A stretch of DNA of 64,000 nt from Calothrix anomala FACHB-343 (lineage in GTDB: Bacteria > Cyanobacteriota > Cyanobacteriia > Cyanobacteriales > Nostocaceae), in NCBI RefSeq assembly GCF_014696435.1, contig NZ_JACJQG010000020.1, positions 1 through 64,000 on the forward strand. Reading direction: 5' to 3'. A program made the position numbers and the translations under genes. Below are positions 63,907 to 64,000 of this stretch, in pieces (within the stretch, counting starts at the first letter, position 1; each line of letters opens with the position of its first letter). The notes under the pieces were generated by a model that had not been told where the DNA came from, ran no database searches, and worked only from the letters and a program-made list of their open reading frames with translations.

Positions 63907-64000
63907 ATGCAAGCTAAACCCAGTCCTTTACAAGTATTTATCACCCCTGCTGGCGTTCAAGATGCGAACCCAGGAGATACAATTGAACTGCATGTAGTGG
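63907..64000 (+). CDS. Ig-like domain protein, N-terminal part (runs off window)
   Basis: ATG at 63907, preceded by GGGAG. The visible 31 codons read MQAKPSPLQVFITPAGVQDANPGDTIELHVVV without a stop. The pattern (LQVFITP...NPGDTIELHV) resembles the Ig-like start of the preceding gene, 17 bp upstream, so they are probably co-transcribed and related. The gene continues beyond the window. Confidence 0.7.
   Translation, partial: MQAKPSPLQVFITPAGVQDANPGDTIELHVV

Overview
The window is chromosomal DNA from a cyanobacterium, most likely a filamentous, heterocyst-forming one (order Nostocales). The evidence is the very frequent HIP1 octamer GCGATCGC, many heptanucleotide tandem repeats, a chlorophyll-biosynthesis methyltransferase (ChlM), a DevBCA-type exporter, an SigG-like ECF sigma factor and large GAF/PAS sensor kinases. 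Family assignments come from motifs read by eye; no database search was run.

Layout. 1-7.4 kb: an Uma2 remnant, a GlcD-like oxidase, a GHL10-type glycoside hydrolase with a membrane protein, a GAF sensor with a cyanobacteriochrome-like domain on a degenerate kinase core, tRNA-Lys(CTT) and a 21-bp minisatellite. 7.5-14.5 kb: isoaspartyl peptidase with a small DUF2256 gene, a multi-GAF sensor, pyrD and a membrane protein with an HTH-like tail. 14.9-19.1 kb: the most unusual part, a cluster of tRNA-like/Y-RNA-like elements around a Ro60 (TROVE) gene. One element is split by a TnpB transposon. 19.3-27.9 kb: a response regulator, an ethylene-receptor-like hybrid kinase, two ammonium transporters with candidate NtcA sites and a broken UPF0060 gene between them, and purE. 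28-36.5 kb: nagA, an unexplained structured stretch before a Crp/Fnr regulator, a small protein, a cation/proton antiporter with USP domains, chlM and an HtrA protease. 36.7-46.5 kb: leuS, an IS200/IS605-like remnant, a GGCT-like protein, ECF sigma and a putative anti-sigma, an L,D-transpeptidase, a ComFB-family protein, an M23 peptidase and an AEC transporter. 46.6-50 kb: devA-devC-devB. 50.5-57 kb: an AAA ATPase and a Pvc16-type protein (contractile injection system accessory genes), then a Ser/Thr kinase with a Thr-rich repeat tail. 57-61.2 kb: a seven-gene Mrp/Mnh-type antiporter operon. 61.6-64 kb: an Ig-like/TM/WD40 protein and the start of another Ig-like protein.

Main discovery candidate. 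At least three near-complete elements (14950-15086, 15122-15244, 15276-15416), a 5' partial one in the leader of the Ro gene (15613-15720) and a transposon-split one (17428-17494 plus 19022-19113) combine an acceptor stem, a T arm and usually a D arm of tRNA with an insert where the anticodon arm should be. The three near-complete inserts share GGCCGA...GGGTTATCG, which resembles the GGUCCGA...GAGUUAUC of vertebrate Y RNAs. Stem sequences differ between copies but stay complementary. I read this as a family of Y-RNA-like, tRNA-mimicking noncoding RNAs that partner with the adjacent Ro protein.
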